From contig LNEO01000279.1 in assembly GCA_001465015.1 (NCBI GenBank), forward strand, positions 1 to 64,000: DNA of 64,000 nt, read 5' to 3'. This DNA comes from Deltaproteobacteria bacterium Ga0077539 (GTDB lineage: Bacteria > Myxococcota_A > Polyangia > Polyangiales > Ga0077539). Positions 29,710-38,621 of this stretch are shown here, one piece after another. The stretch's first letter is position 1; every line of letters starts with the position of its first letter. A program made the translations under genes and the position numbers. The notes below the pieces were generated by a model. The model was not told the origin of the DNA. It searched no databases and was given only the letters and a program-made list of their open reading frames with translations.

Positions 29710-31050
29710 ATGACACCGCTCACCGCAGCGCGGGCGCAGATGGAGGTCTCGCTCGCATTTCACATGATCTTCGCCGCCCTCGGCATCGGCATGCCCCTGC
29801 TCATGGTGCTCGCCGAAGCGCTCTGGCTGCGCACCAAGCGCGACGAGTACCGCGCGCTCGCGCGGACGTGGGCGAAGGCGACTGCGCTGCTCTTCGCGGT
29901 GGGGGCGGTCTCGGGCACGGCGCTCTCGTTCGAGCTCGGGTTGCTGTGGCCGGGCTTCATGCGCTTCGCGGGAGCGGTCATCGGACCGGCGTTCGCGATG
30001 GAGGGCTACGCGTTCTTCATCGAGGCTATTTTTGTGGGCCTGTATTTGTACGGCTGGGACCGCCTGAGCCCGAAGGCGCACTTTCTCTGCGGGATTCCCG
30101 TCGCGCTCTCGGGGCTGTTGTCGGGCGCGTTCGTCGTCGCGGTGGACGCGTGGATGCAGACGCCCGTCCTGTACACGATCGTCGATGGCCGCGCGGCGCC
30201 CGTGACGGGATGGGCGGTGTTTCTCGCGCCGTCGTGGCCCACGATGGCTGTTCACTCGTCCCTCTCTTGCTATGCCGCCACGGGCTTCGCAGTCGCCGGC
30301 GTGTACGCCCTGGGAATCCTCCGAGGAAACGACGATCGCTACCACCGCGCGGGGCTTCGAATCGCGCTCGCCGTGGCGTCCGTCGCGATCCTCGCGCAGA
30401 TGCCGAGCGGTCACAGCTCGGCGCAGCACGTCGCCGCCGAGCAGCCCGTGAAGCTCGCGGCGATGGAGGCGCTCTATCACACCGAGCGCGGCGCGCCGCT
30501 GTTGATCGGCGGCATTCCTGACCGCGCCAACGAGCGCGTTCGATTCGCGATCGAGCTGCCGAAGATGCTCTCGTTGATGAGCTTCAACGACCGTGACGCC
30601 GCCGTCCGCGGCCTGCGCGAGTGGCCCGCGGACGAGCGCCCCAACGAGCTCGTCGTGCACCTCGCGTTTCAGCTCATGGTCGCCGCAGGAACAGCGCTCT
30701 TGGCGCTGGCAGCGCTCTGGCTCGCGCAGCGGCTGAGGGCGCGCAAGTCCAAGGCCGACGAGCCCCGATGGCTGCTCTGGGGCGCGCTCGTCGCGTCGCC
30801 GCTCGGCATGCTCGCGCTCGAAGCGGGCTGGTTCGTCACCGAAGTCGGGCGCCAGCCGTGGGTCGTGCGAGGGCTGCTTCGAACGCGAGACGCAGTGACG
30901 CCCGCGGGCGGCGTCGCGCTGTCGTTCTTCACGTTTTCGCTCTTGTACGTCGGGCTCGGCGCGGCGCTCGTCGCGCTCCTTCGCGGCATCGCTCGTCATC
31001 GACGCGAGAGCCTCGCGCGCGGGCCGTCGACGGCCGAGGTGCACGCGTGA
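29710..31050 (+). CDS. cydA: Cytochrome bd ubiquinol oxidase subunit I
   Basis: Quinol-oxidising subunit of the terminal oxidase that reduces O2 to water and builds proton-motive force. It is 446 aa, a short-Q-loop (CIO-like) form. Expected residues: His in 'LAFHMIFAALG' (heme b595 ligand), His in 'WPTMAVHSSLS' and Met in 'HLAFQLMVAAG' (heme b558 ligands). The quinol-site phrase 'EQPVKLAAMEALY' has the conserved Lys and Glu. Translationally coupled to cydB by GTGA overlap. Confidence 0.95.
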   Translation: MTPLTAARAQMEVSLAFHMIFAALGIGMPLLMVLAEALWLRTKRDEYRALARTWAKATALLFAVGAVSGTALSFELGLLWPGFMRFAGAVIGPAFAMEGYAFFIEAIFVGLYLYGWDRLSPKAHFLCGIPVALSGLLSGAFVVAVDAWMQTPVLYTIVDGRAAPVTGWAVFLAPSWPTMAVHSSLSCYAATGFAVAGVYALGILRGNDDRYHRAGLRIALAVASVAILAQMPSGHSSAQHVAAEQPVKLAAMEALYHTERGAPLLIGGIPDRANERVRFAIELPKMLSLMSFNDRDAAVRGLREWPADERPNELVVHLAFQLMVAAGTALLALAALWLAQRLRARKSKADEPRWLLWGALVASPLGMLALEAGWFVTEVGRQPWVVRGLLRTRDAVTPAGGVALSFFTFSLLYVGLGAALVALLRGIARHRRESLARGPSTAEVHA

Positions 31051-32045
31051 GCCTCGCGGAGATGGCCGCGGGGCTCGCGGTGCTCGGCCTCGTCGCGTAT
31101 GCGATCTTCGGCGGAGCGGACTTCGGCGGTGGCATCTGGGACCTGCTCGCCTCGGGGCCTCGCAAGGACGCGCAGCGCAAGGCGATCGCTCGCGCGATGG
31201 GACCGGTGTGGGAGGCCAACCACGTGTGGCTCATCTTCGCGGTGGTGGTCGTGTTTGCTTGTTTTCCACCGGCGTTTTCAGCGGTGAGCGTCGCGCTGTT
31301 CGCGCCGATGCACTTCGCCGTCATCGGCGTCGTGCTGCGCGGGGCCGCCTTCGTCTTTCGATCCTACGGCGAGCCCCAACACGCGCGCCGATGGGGAGCG
31401 ATCTTCGGCGCGTCCTCTGCGGCCACGCCGGTCCTGCTCGGCGCCGCAGCCGCGTCGCTGTCTTCGGGGCAGATCCGCGTCAGCGGCAGCACCGTGGTCG
31501 CGCCGACGAGCGCGTGGCTCGGCCCGCTCCCGCTCACCTTTGGCGCGTTCGCCCTCGCCCTCTGCGCGTATCAAGCCGCGGTGTTCTTGTGCTCCGAGAC
31601 CAAGGGTGAGCTCCGCGAAGACTTTCGCCGCCGCGCCCTCTGGTCCGGAACGGCCGTCGTCGCCACGAGCGTCGCGCTTCCGATCGCGCTGTGGCTGGGC
31701 CGCTCGCCGCTCGTCGCGGGGCTCGCGCGCGGGACCGTCGCGCCGGTCTTGATTTGTGGTGTCATTGCTGCGCTCACGAGCGGCTGGGCGCTTCGGGCTC
31801 GTCGCTTCGCGCTCGCGCGGATCGCCAGCGCGGCGCAGGTGGCGGCGCTCGTCGTCGGCTGGGCGCTCGCGATGCGGCCGTACCTCGTCTATCCCGACCT
31901 CACGATCGCCTCGAGCGCCGCGCCGGACACGACGCTGCGGTTCGTGCTGGTCACCGCGCCGTTCGGGATGGCGCTGTTGATTCCGTCGTTGATCCTGCTG
32001 TATCGCGTGTTCGACAACCGACCGATCGAAGAGCGCTCGGAGTGA
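31047..32045 (+). CDS. cydB: Cytochrome bd ubiquinol oxidase subunit II
   Basis: 332-aa multi-helix partner of CydA. The N-terminal motifs 'GADFGGGIWDLLA' and 'VWEANHVWLIF' are diagnostic of subunit II. GTG 31047 overlaps the cydA stop (GTGA); ATG 31062 is a second possible start. No cydX-like ORF or CydDC transporter is seen nearby. Its stop lies 14 bp from the convergent 32060 gene. Confidence 0.95.
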   Translation: MSLAEMAAGLAVLGLVAYAIFGGADFGGGIWDLLASGPRKDAQRKAIARAMGPVWEANHVWLIFAVVVVFACFPPAFSAVSVALFAPMHFAVIGVVLRGAAFVFRSYGEPQHARRWGAIFGASSAATPVLLGAAAASLSSGQIRVSGSTVVAPTSAWLGPLPLTFGAFALALCAYQAAVFLCSETKGELREDFRRRALWSGTAVVATSVALPIALWLGRSPLVAGLARGTVAPVLICGVIAALTSGWALRARRFALARIASAAQVAALVVGWALAMRPYLVYPDLTIASSAAPDTTLRFVLVTAPFGMALLIPSLILLYRVFDNRPIEERSE

Positions 32046-32059
32046 GTGCGGGGCGCGCT

Positions 32060-32854
32060 TCAGCGAACCACTGGGTTCAGCCTCGCGCGAAGCACGGCCG
32101 CGCGAAGCTCGGGGCATTCGAAGCGATCGGCATGCGCCGCGATTGTCTCGAGGTGAAGCCCCGACTTGTATCGGAGCGCTCGAAGCGCCTCGACGTTCTT
32201 CTCCGTGCAGAGGACGTTCGCGGCGCTGCCGGGAGGCTGCTCCAACGCGCGTCTCACCAGGGCGGCGAGCGTGCGCCGCTCGATGAGCCACAGCGACTTG
32301 TGCTTGTCCAGCGCGAGAGCGGCGTCACCCTTCGCCGAGTCGATGTCGCGCTGGAGCTGCGCTCGCGATCGCTCGATGTACTCGGCCGCCGTCCGCAGGT
32401 CGCGCGCCGCGACCTCGCGATAGATCTCGCGGATCACCGACGAGTATTCGGCGATAAAATAGCGGTGAACCAGCGAGGCGATCGTCATCGAGTTCTTTGC
32501 GCGGAGGCGCTCCCACGCCTCGAAGACGAGCGGCTGAATCGCGTCGGCGACGACCTCGAGCGCGGACTCTTCGTTGAGATCCCAGGCGCTCACCAACGGC
32601 TCGAGCGAGTGCAGGCTGTTTCGGTGAGTCAAACGAGCGAACAGCTCGAAGAGCACCGCAGGCTTGTCTCCCCCCAACCTCGGAACGACGTCGTGCTTCT
32701 TCGCGATGGCGCGCACGTTCTTCTCATCGAGGGGCTCTTCGAGCAGCTCATCTGGCAGATAAGGTTCTCGCTCGTTCATCACGCGCGCGATCGCGAGCGC
32801 GGCCTCTGGCAGGATGTTGAGCTCGCGAGGAAGGTCGTAGAGAAACCCGGTCAC
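32060..32854 (-). CDS. Hypothetical protein
   Basis: 264 aa from GTG 32854; ORF space upstream of this is a shadow of the DUF6463 gene. Predominantly helical and charged ('EEPLDEKNVRAIAKKHDVV', 'SLVHRYFIAEYSSVIREIYR', 'QRDIDSAKGDAALALDKHK'), with no membrane helix and no signal peptide. No family recognised. The frame has consistent high GC3 and even amino-acid use, so it is probably real. Convergent with cydB. Confidence 0.65.
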   Translation of the reverse strand: MTGFLYDLPRELNILPEAALAIARVMNEREPYLPDELLEEPLDEKNVRAIAKKHDVVPRLGGDKPAVLFELFARLTHRNSLHSLEPLVSAWDLNEESALEVVADAIQPLVFEAWERLRAKNSMTIASLVHRYFIAEYSSVIREIYREVAARDLRTAAEYIERSRAQLQRDIDSAKGDAALALDKHKSLWLIERRTLAALVRRALEQPPGSAANVLCTEKNVEALRALRYKSGLHLETIAAHADRFECPELRAAVLRARLNPVVR

Positions 32855-32882
32855 AGCAACGGGGAGGGTAGCTCCGACGGCC

Positions 32883-33290
32883 TCAGCCGCACTCGCTCGA
32901 ACGGGTGAGCGCTGTCGCGCCGATCGCACCGCCGGCTCCGACGCGCGAGGCGCGACCGAAGAGCATCGAGAGCGCCGGCGGAAGCGCGAGCCAGAAGCCC
33001 GACGCAGGCATCCACGCGATGCCCAGCGCGACCATCGCCAACAGCGCCGCGCCGAGCCCACGCAATGGCGCCTCGCGCTGCTCGAGCTGATCGATCGCGA
33101 GCGCGGCCACGGCGAGCGCCGCGCCGAACAGCACGAACCACGCGACGGCGCCGCGCATCGGGTCCTCGCCGACTGCGTCGATCATCCGATCGCGCAGCAT
33201 CGCCAGCAACGTCGAGCGAAACACAACCAGCGCAAAGAGCGTGTGTACGGCGGACACCGCGAGCAGCCAGCGACCACGCCAGCGCCTCAC
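32883..33290 (-). CDS. Small membrane protein, DUF6463-like
   Basis: 135 aa with four membrane helices. It starts 'VRRWRGRWLLAVSAVHTLFA', the W-x-G-R-W-L...H-T pattern I associate with DUF6463. The GTG start overlaps the DUF3995 stop as GTGA, so the pair is co-translated. Function unknown. Expected to be controlled by the divergent TetR regulator together with its partner. Confidence 0.75.
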   Translation of the reverse strand: MRRWRGRWLLAVSAVHTLFALVVFRSTLLAMLRDRMIDAVGEDPMRGAVAWFVLFGAALAVAALAIDQLEQREAPLRGLGAALLAMVALGIAWMPASGFWLALPPALSMLFGRASRVGAGGAIGATALTRSSECG

Positions 33291-34048
33291 GACGCACCGC
33301 CCGCGCTGAGCAGCGCGAAGCACGCCGAGAGCACCGCGCACAGCGGCGTGAAGAGCGCGTCGTCCCACCGCGCGAAGGGCGTCCCGTGCACGCGCTTGAA
33401 GAGCCCTGCGGTGCGAAAATCGCCGAGCGTCCGCAGCGCGAACACGACCGCTCCGAGGGCGCACAGGCCGACCGCCCACCGCGAGCCGTCGGTCCCTGCG
33501 CGCCACGCGAGCGCGGATCCCGCCGCGAGCCCCAGCGCCACCAGGAGCGTCAGCCACCGCGGCGGCGAAAACGCCCTGCGCCCATCGACCGAGGGAATCG
33601 CGACGTCGATCCCCCACCGCAATCCGAGCGCCCAGCCGACGTGCAACAGCGCGACCGAGCCCAACGCCACGGAGGCCACGACCGACGCGATCCGGGCGCC
33701 CTGCGCGACGCTGGGGCCGACGAGCGCAGCGACCGCCCCCGCGAAGAAGAGCGCCCAGGCGAAGTGCCTCCCCCGAGAGCCCCAGAGCGCGAGCGCCGCC
33801 GAGAGCGCCATCACCGCGCCGATGATCAGCTCGTCGGTGCGGTCTGCGCGCAGCGCGAGCGCGGCGAGCCCGACCCACAGCAAGCTCGTCAGGTGCCAGG
33901 CGAACCGCAGCGTTCGCCGCGCGAATCCGCGGCCCACCGGCATCGCCGGCATCTGTGCGAACAACGGGCGAAGCAAGTGCCGCTCGCCCAGCGACGAGTG
34001 CAGCGCGGCGAGCGCGACCAGCGACGCCGCGACGATCCATTGGCTCAT
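33287..34048 (-). CDS. DUF3995-type multi-pass membrane protein
   Basis: 253 aa with about seven or eight membrane helices. The C-terminal half resembles DUF3995: 'LLHVGWALGLRWG...AIPSVDG', then 'GAVVFALRTLGDFRTAGLFKRVHGTPFARWD', which is the family end signature. The N-terminal half is an additional helical bundle. First gene of a two-gene operon divergent from a TetR regulator; its promoter overlaps the palindromic operator at 34059-34076. Possibly an exporter or membrane-stress function, by analogy with TetR-controlled membrane proteins; this is inference only. Confidence 0.8.
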   Translation of the reverse strand: MSQWIVAASLVALAALHSSLGERHLLRPLFAQMPAMPVGRGFARRTLRFAWHLTSLLWVGLAALALRADRTDELIIGAVMALSAALALWGSRGRHFAWALFFAGAVAALVGPSVAQGARIASVVASVALGSVALLHVGWALGLRWGIDVAIPSVDGRRAFSPPRWLTLLVALGLAAGSALAWRAGTDGSRWAVGLCALGAVVFALRTLGDFRTAGLFKRVHGTPFARWDDALFTPLCAVLSACFALLSAGGAS

Positions 34049-34058
34049 GAGAAAACCT

Positions 34059-34076
34059 CCATACGCTTGCGTATGG
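34059..34076. promoter_or_regulatory. Palindromic operator O1 for the TetR regulator
   Basis: CCATACGC-TT-GCGTATGG is a perfect 18-bp palindrome 10 bp from the start codon of the DUF3995 gene, in the 69-bp gap shared with the divergent TetR gene. TetR proteins bind such palindromes as dimers, so this is probably the repressor site for the membrane operon. Confidence 0.75.
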
Positions 34077-34105
34077 AGCTATAGGAGAGGCAACGTCCGA
34101 GTTCA

Positions 34106-34119
34106 ATACGGCACCGTAT
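34106..34119. promoter_or_regulatory. Second palindromic operator O2 overlapping the tetR start codon
   Basis: ATACGG-CA-CCGTAT is a 14-bp palindrome with the same ATACG half-site core as O1. It overlaps the first bases of the regulator's ATG (34118), suggesting autorepression of the TetR gene. Confidence 0.65.
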
Positions 34120-34711
34120 GGAAAAACGACGCACCTCGAAATCGTCCTCCAAACCCGGGGCGCAGCCCAAGACGCTCGGCGCAGAGGCGTGGCTCTCGGA
34201 GGCGTGGCGCGCGCTGAGCGAGCTCGGCGTCGAGGGCGTGCGCGTCGAGCCGCTCGCGGCGCGGCTGGGCGTGACCAAGGGCAGCTTCTATTGGCACTTC
34301 GAGGATCGCGCGGCGCTGCTGGGCGCGCTGCTCGATGACTGGGAGCAGCGGGCGACGGCGGCGGTGATCCGCGCCGTGGACGAGCGCTGCGAGTCTCCGC
34401 GCGAGCGCTTGTTCGCGCTGATTCGCATGACCACGGGCGCTCCCGAGGCGCCAGACGTCGAGCACGCGGTGCGCGCGTGGGGCGCCCTCGACCCAGCGGT
34501 TCGAAAGCGCCTGCACCGCGTGGACGCGAGACGAGAGGCGTACGTCCAAGCGCTGCTCGTCGCGGTGGGCGTGGACGAGGCGCGCGCTGCGATGCGAGCG
34601 CGGGCGCTCTACCTCGCGCTCATCGGCGAGTACACGCGCGTCGCGCACGGCGGAGCGCCGACGGACCGCGCGACGTGGGACGAGCTCGTGCAACGGATGA
34701 TCGAGCGCTGA
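34118..34711 (+). CDS. TetR/AcrR-family transcriptional regulator
   Basis: 197 aa. The N-terminal helix-turn-helix includes 'ALSELGVEGVRVEPLAARLGVTKGSFYWHFEDRAALL', the canonical TetR motif. The C-terminal ligand domain is unassigned. Two related palindromes lie in the intergenic region, one over its own start codon, so it is expected to repress itself and the divergent DUF3995-DUF6463 operon until an unknown ligand binds. Confidence 0.92.
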   Translation: MEKRRTSKSSSKPGAQPKTLGAEAWLSEAWRALSELGVEGVRVEPLAARLGVTKGSFYWHFEDRAALLGALLDDWEQRATAAVIRAVDERCESPRERLFALIRMTTGAPEAPDVEHAVRAWGALDPAVRKRLHRVDARREAYVQALLVAVGVDEARAAMRARALYLALIGEYTRVAHGGAPTDRATWDELVQRMIER

Positions 34712-34885
34712 GCGAAGTCGTCGCGCTCGCGCAGCGCTTCTCGATCGACGAAGACACGGTCATCACGCGCGAGCTCGCGTACGAGCTGGCGGACGCCGTG
34801 AAAGCGCTCGACCGCTGAGCACGACGGTCGAGCGGAGCGCTCACCCGATGCGCCGTCGACGCTCATCACTCGATGGACGGGACGG

Positions 34886-37800
34886 TTAGAGCACTGGCGG
34901 CAAGAGCGTGGCGTTGATCGCTGGCGCGCTCGGAGCGTCGCCCACGAGACGAAACGCACCAGCGCCGGAGCGAACCTCGATGTCGACGTCCTGTCCGGCG
35001 ATGCTCCCGCGGCAGCGCAACACCATGATTTCGACAGGGACGCTCGCGGCAGAGAGGGTCTCCGATGGCATGTCGCTCGTCGCGTCGGGCGGGGCGTGCC
35101 CGTGGACCTCGAGAAACAAGTTGCCCGGATCCAGGCTTCCGACGCGCGTTCCGGTGAACGCCCAGAGCGCGTCGAGGATGTTGTCGTCTCGCTCGCGCAT
35201 CGAGAAGGCGCCGCCGGTGTGGGCGATGGTTCCGGTGTATCGCACGATGAAATTGAGCTGATCGGTCACCGTGCTCCCTCCGAGCCGCGCAAAGCCGTCC
35301 ACGTCGGTGACTCCGAACCGGTTGGCCCCAGAGGTGTCGCGCCACGTAAGCAGCCGAGCGCCGGCGACCACGTCGTAGCCCGTCGGTCGCTCGGTGCTTC
35401 GCCCGCGAGCGAAATCCCAGATCGTTGCTCGCGTCGGCGCGCTGAACGTCCCCGCGTTGCAGAACGCGTTGTCCATCGGGCCACCGCTGGCGAACACGCG
35501 AACCTCCGCGGTGAGCCCGGTCGTGGGCGCGGCGACCGCGCCTTCGGTGTACAGCTCCGCGGCCCCGCCCTCGTCGGTCAAGCGAAGCCTGCGAGGCGTT
35601 CCTGCGAGCACCTCCACGGTCCAACGCTGGCGAAGACCCATGATCGGGCTGCGCTCGAAGTCTGGCGGGTTCATCACGATCGTCTCGATCGAGCGCCCAT
35701 CGGGCTGGATGTTGAACGACCGCAGCGTGCGAAACCGCGCAGGCCCGAAGGGGTTGCGCACCTCCCCCAGCAGGCCCGACCCCGCGCGAAACCGAAGCTC
35801 GTACAGTCGACTCACGCGGCGCGCGCCCTCGTCACGGGTCTGCATGCCGCTCCAGACGCTGTCGCCGAGAGCGGCTTGCAGCACTCTGCGAGGGTCGGGT
35901 CCGGTGTCGACAGGAGGCGCGTCGACCATGGGCACATCGACGCTCGAGCTTGCGTCGACTGCGACGCCCGTGTCGATCCCGACGACGTCCATCGTGCCGA
36001 TGGGGACATCTCCGGGCGCGCCCTCGTCGCGCGCGGGGGAGTCCACGGGCACGTCTCTCGCGGGCCCGGTGACGTCCAAGTCCATGATGGGCATGTCCGC
36101 ACACGCGCCCACGAGGGCGCTCGCTCCGAGCGCTGCGACGCTGCGCGCTGCGCGGTCGAGAGTCCTGCGCCGTCTGCGACCCGCGGTCCTGGCGGCGAGC
36201 GTCGCGCACAGGGCGAGGACCGACGCGACGACGAGCGAGCGAGGCGAGCGAGGGTGACCGCCGTCTCGAGCGCCTACGCGACAACCGCAGCCGCCAGGGT
36301 CGACAACCATCCCAGCGTCCCGCGGGGCTTGTGCGTCGAGCATTCCGCCCGAGTCCACGACGGGTGGCATCGTCGGGACGTCCTGCGTGCTCGCGGCGTC
36401 CATGAGCGAAACTCCAGCGTCGGACACGATCGCGGGCGGCGTCGGAAGCCCTGGAACCGTGAGTCGTCGGCACTGGGGCGGCGACGCGCCAAACTGCGCT
36501 GGAAACGCTCGCGAGAGGGACCCTCGCCGCGCGGGTCCCGTCGTGAGGGAGGGCAGCGTCGTGTGCACGCAGCGCTCGCGTGACGCTGTCGAAGCGAACA
36601 TCCCGAGCGAGCCGTCGTGGCACTCAACCGGGCTGTCCAACGGCATGTTGGCGAGGTAGTCCTGCGTGGTGCGCACCGAGAGAAACGCGCGGACGTCCAT
36701 GCCGAGCGGAAAGATGTCGGGACGGAGGTAGTCGCACACGCCTGCCTGCGTCCAAGAGGGCGTGTACGATGCGTCGAAGCTCGCCGGGCCGTCCTCGATG
36801 GGGTTGGCTCCGGGCAAGAGCAGCTCGTGCCGGGCCATCCACGCGGCCGAGAGGTTGAACGAGCTCGCGAAGGCGCCGCTCTCGAAGAACCTCGTGAGCG
36901 CGTGGCCGCCGAGCCCCATCGGCGCGCTGGCGTTGAGTCGCCCGAGGAACTCCGCGCGGGCCGCGGGCAAGATCATTCGGTACGCGCCGAGAAACTCTTC
37001 GAGGTACGCGCGCACTCGGTCCGTGAGGTACTGCTGGATGGCGCTGCGGACCTGGAGCAGCACGGGCTCGAAGACGATCCGCATGAGGTCGGGGATCGAC
37101 ACGTTCACTCCGAGGGCGCGGAGCGAGTCCGAGAGCTCGGTGTACCACTCGGGCGCGACCGCGCGGCCGATGGCCTCGAAGTCGACCGTGGTGATGTCAC
37201 GAGCCCACGTCGTCATCGGACTCAGGAGCTGCGCGACTCGCGCCGGATCGACGCCGAACTCGCTGTTGGCGCCGGTGAGCGGCGTGTTGAACTCGGTCGA
37301 GACGTTTTGAATCGTCTGGACGAGGGCCGGAAGAAATCGCGCGAGCTCTTCTCCGAGACGGTCGCTGACCCGGTCGAACGCCGACGGCAGCACGCGTCCT
37401 CCTGCGTCCATGCGCGGCAACAACAGCCGCACGAACGTGTGGTAGCGGGCGTAGAGCGTCGCGCACGTCGCCGTGCACGCCGTTCGATCGTCGCGCGTGC
37501 CGAGCCTGCCGTCGGCTCCTGCGGTGACCCGGAGCTGCGCGCCGCGGGAGGACATGGGGTTTTGCAGGTCCGCGATCTCGCTCTCGACGAAGCGGCGCAG
37601 CGCTGCGCGCTGGGCGTCGAGCTCTTTCAGATAGATGGGCGCGAGGATCACATGGTCGACGGGAGCGAACCCCGAGGCGGCCAGCAGCGTTGGCAGCGAC
37701 GCGGTCGGCATCGCGCGGCGGAGGGCGTCGTAGCGAGCGCGGGCGCTTCTGGCCATCCGGGTCCAGACGGGGCTGCGGTCGTCGAAGTACGCGCGCAGCA

Positions 37801-38431
37801 CGAACGCTTGTGGAATCGTGTGCTGCATTTCACCGGCGGAGAACGCGCGGGCCGAGGTCACGAACGCCCCGTCCTGGATCATGCTCTCGAACGCGATGTG
37901 CCTCGCGGCGTTCGAGTAAGAGCTCGCTCGGCTGGACGTCAATGGGTTGAGCGTAAAGGTCTCGCCCGCGAAGTGATTCACCAGATGGTGCGCGATCGCG
38001 TCGGTCGCACCGTGGACGAAGCAGCCCAGAGCGTAGGCCCGCTCGGCCTCGGTGAACGCCTCGCGGTACAACAGCTCGCATTGACCAAACGGGTCCTGCT
38101 CGACGCCGTGCGTCCCGTCGGTGAGTCCAGGAAACACCACGTTGTCGGGCCCGACGGCACCCGCGCGAAAGGCCAGCGGCTGGTTTCGAATCGCCTCGGC
38201 GTCCTCGCGGGGCAACGTGACGCGTCGCGTGGACATTTGCAGGGCGATCCCCTCTCCTCCGTCACTGACGAGCGCCTCGCGGATCCGATTCGCGATCACG
38301 ATGTGCAACCGCGTCGTGTACGCGTGCGCCTCGGACGCAAAGAGGACCCACGCGGTCACGGCGGCGAGAGTGCTGCAGAGGCGAGACCACACAGAGCGGC
38401 TCCCACAGCGCGATCGGACACTGCTGGTCAT
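34886..38431 (-). CDS. Zinc-dependent phospholipase C-like protein with internal MYXO-CTERM, fused to a lipoprotein
   Basis: 1181 aa in one frame, apparently two proteins joined. Part 1: signal peptide ending 'FASEAHA', then a region like the zinc-dependent phospholipase C family ('RLHIVIANRI', 'GCFVHGATDAIAHHLVNHF'), a Pro/Asp linker, C715-G-C717 and a hydrophobic helix plus poly-Arg ('SLVVASVLALCATLAARTAG', RRRRR). This is a textbook MYXO-CTERM sorting signal, which normally ends a protein. Part 2 starts at once with a second signal-like segment and lipobox ('LGASALVGAC', Cys777), an Asp-rich linker and a ~350-residue domain of unknown fold. No stop or start codon separates the halves. ATG 38431 chosen; ATG 38473 is an alternative. 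Most likely a deletion joined a MYXO-CTERM gene to a lipoprotein gene, or the assembly lost bases. Confidence 0.8.
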   Translation of the reverse strand: MTSSVRSRCGSRSVWSRLCSTLAAVTAWVLFASEAHAYTTRLHIVIANRIREALVSDGGEGIALQMSTRRVTLPREDAEAIRNQPLAFRAGAVGPDNVVFPGLTDGTHGVEQDPFGQCELLYREAFTEAERAYALGCFVHGATDAIAHHLVNHFAGETFTLNPLTSSRASSYSNAARHIAFESMIQDGAFVTSARAFSAGEMQHTIPQAFVLRAYFDDRSPVWTRMARSARARYDALRRAMPTASLPTLLAASGFAPVDHVILAPIYLKELDAQRAALRRFVESEIADLQNPMSSRGAQLRVTAGADGRLGTRDDRTACTATCATLYARYHTFVRLLLPRMDAGGRVLPSAFDRVSDRLGEELARFLPALVQTIQNVSTEFNTPLTGANSEFGVDPARVAQLLSPMTTWARDITTVDFEAIGRAVAPEWYTELSDSLRALGVNVSIPDLMRIVFEPVLLQVRSAIQQYLTDRVRAYLEEFLGAYRMILPAARAEFLGRLNASAPMGLGGHALTRFFESGAFASSFNLSAAWMARHELLLPGANPIEDGPASFDASYTPSWTQAGVCDYLRPDIFPLGMDVRAFLSVRTTQDYLANMPLDSPVECHDGSLGMFASTASRERCVHTTLPSLTTGPARRGSLSRAFPAQFGASPPQCRRLTVPGLPTPPAIVSDAGVSLMDAASTQDVPTMPPVVDSGGMLDAQAPRDAGMVVDPGGCGCRVGARDGGHPRSPRSLVVASVLALCATLAARTAGRRRRRTLDRAARSVAALGASALVGACADMPIMDLDVTGPARDVPVDSPARDEGAPGDVPIGTMDVVGIDTGVAVDASSSVDVPMVDAPPVDTGPDPRRVLQAALGDSVWSGMQTRDEGARRVSRLYELRFRAGSGLLGEVRNPFGPARFRTLRSFNIQPDGRSIETIVMNPPDFERSPIMGLRQRWTVEVLAGTPRRLRLTDEGGAAELYTEGAVAAPTTGLTAEVRVFASGGPMDNAFCNAGTFSAPTRATIWDFARGRSTERPTGYDVVAGARLLTWRDTSGANRFGVTDVDGFARLGGSTVTDQLNFIVRYTGTIAHTGGAFSMRERDDNILDALWAFTGTRVGSLDPGNLFLEVHGHAPPDATSDMPSETLSAASVPVEIMVLRCRGSIAGQDVDIEVRSGAGAFRLVGDAPSAPAINATLLPPVL

Positions 38432-38621
38432 AGCCGAGGGTCGCGAGCGACCATGACCGCTGTCAAAGGACACAGAGAACCCCTGCGATGCTGGCGAGCG
38501 CGATGCGTCGACTGCTCTGCGCGACGATGTCGGTCATCGAAGCCCTTCGCGAGCGAGTCGCGCGTCGGTGACGCCGTTGAAGGACACCGAGCCCAATCCG
38601 CGCGATGCGCACACCCCGACG

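Noticed and set aside
34711-34818. Short coding-like stretch after the TetR gene ('LSEVVALAQRFSIDEDTVIT')
   Set aside because: No start codon in that frame after the TetR stop; may be a remnant but cannot be supported.
38463-38536. 24-codon ORF beginning MTDIVAQSSRRIALAS on the minus strand
   Set aside because: Looks like a signal peptide but is cut by TGA after Leu24; too short to call, though it might be a relic start of the next gene.
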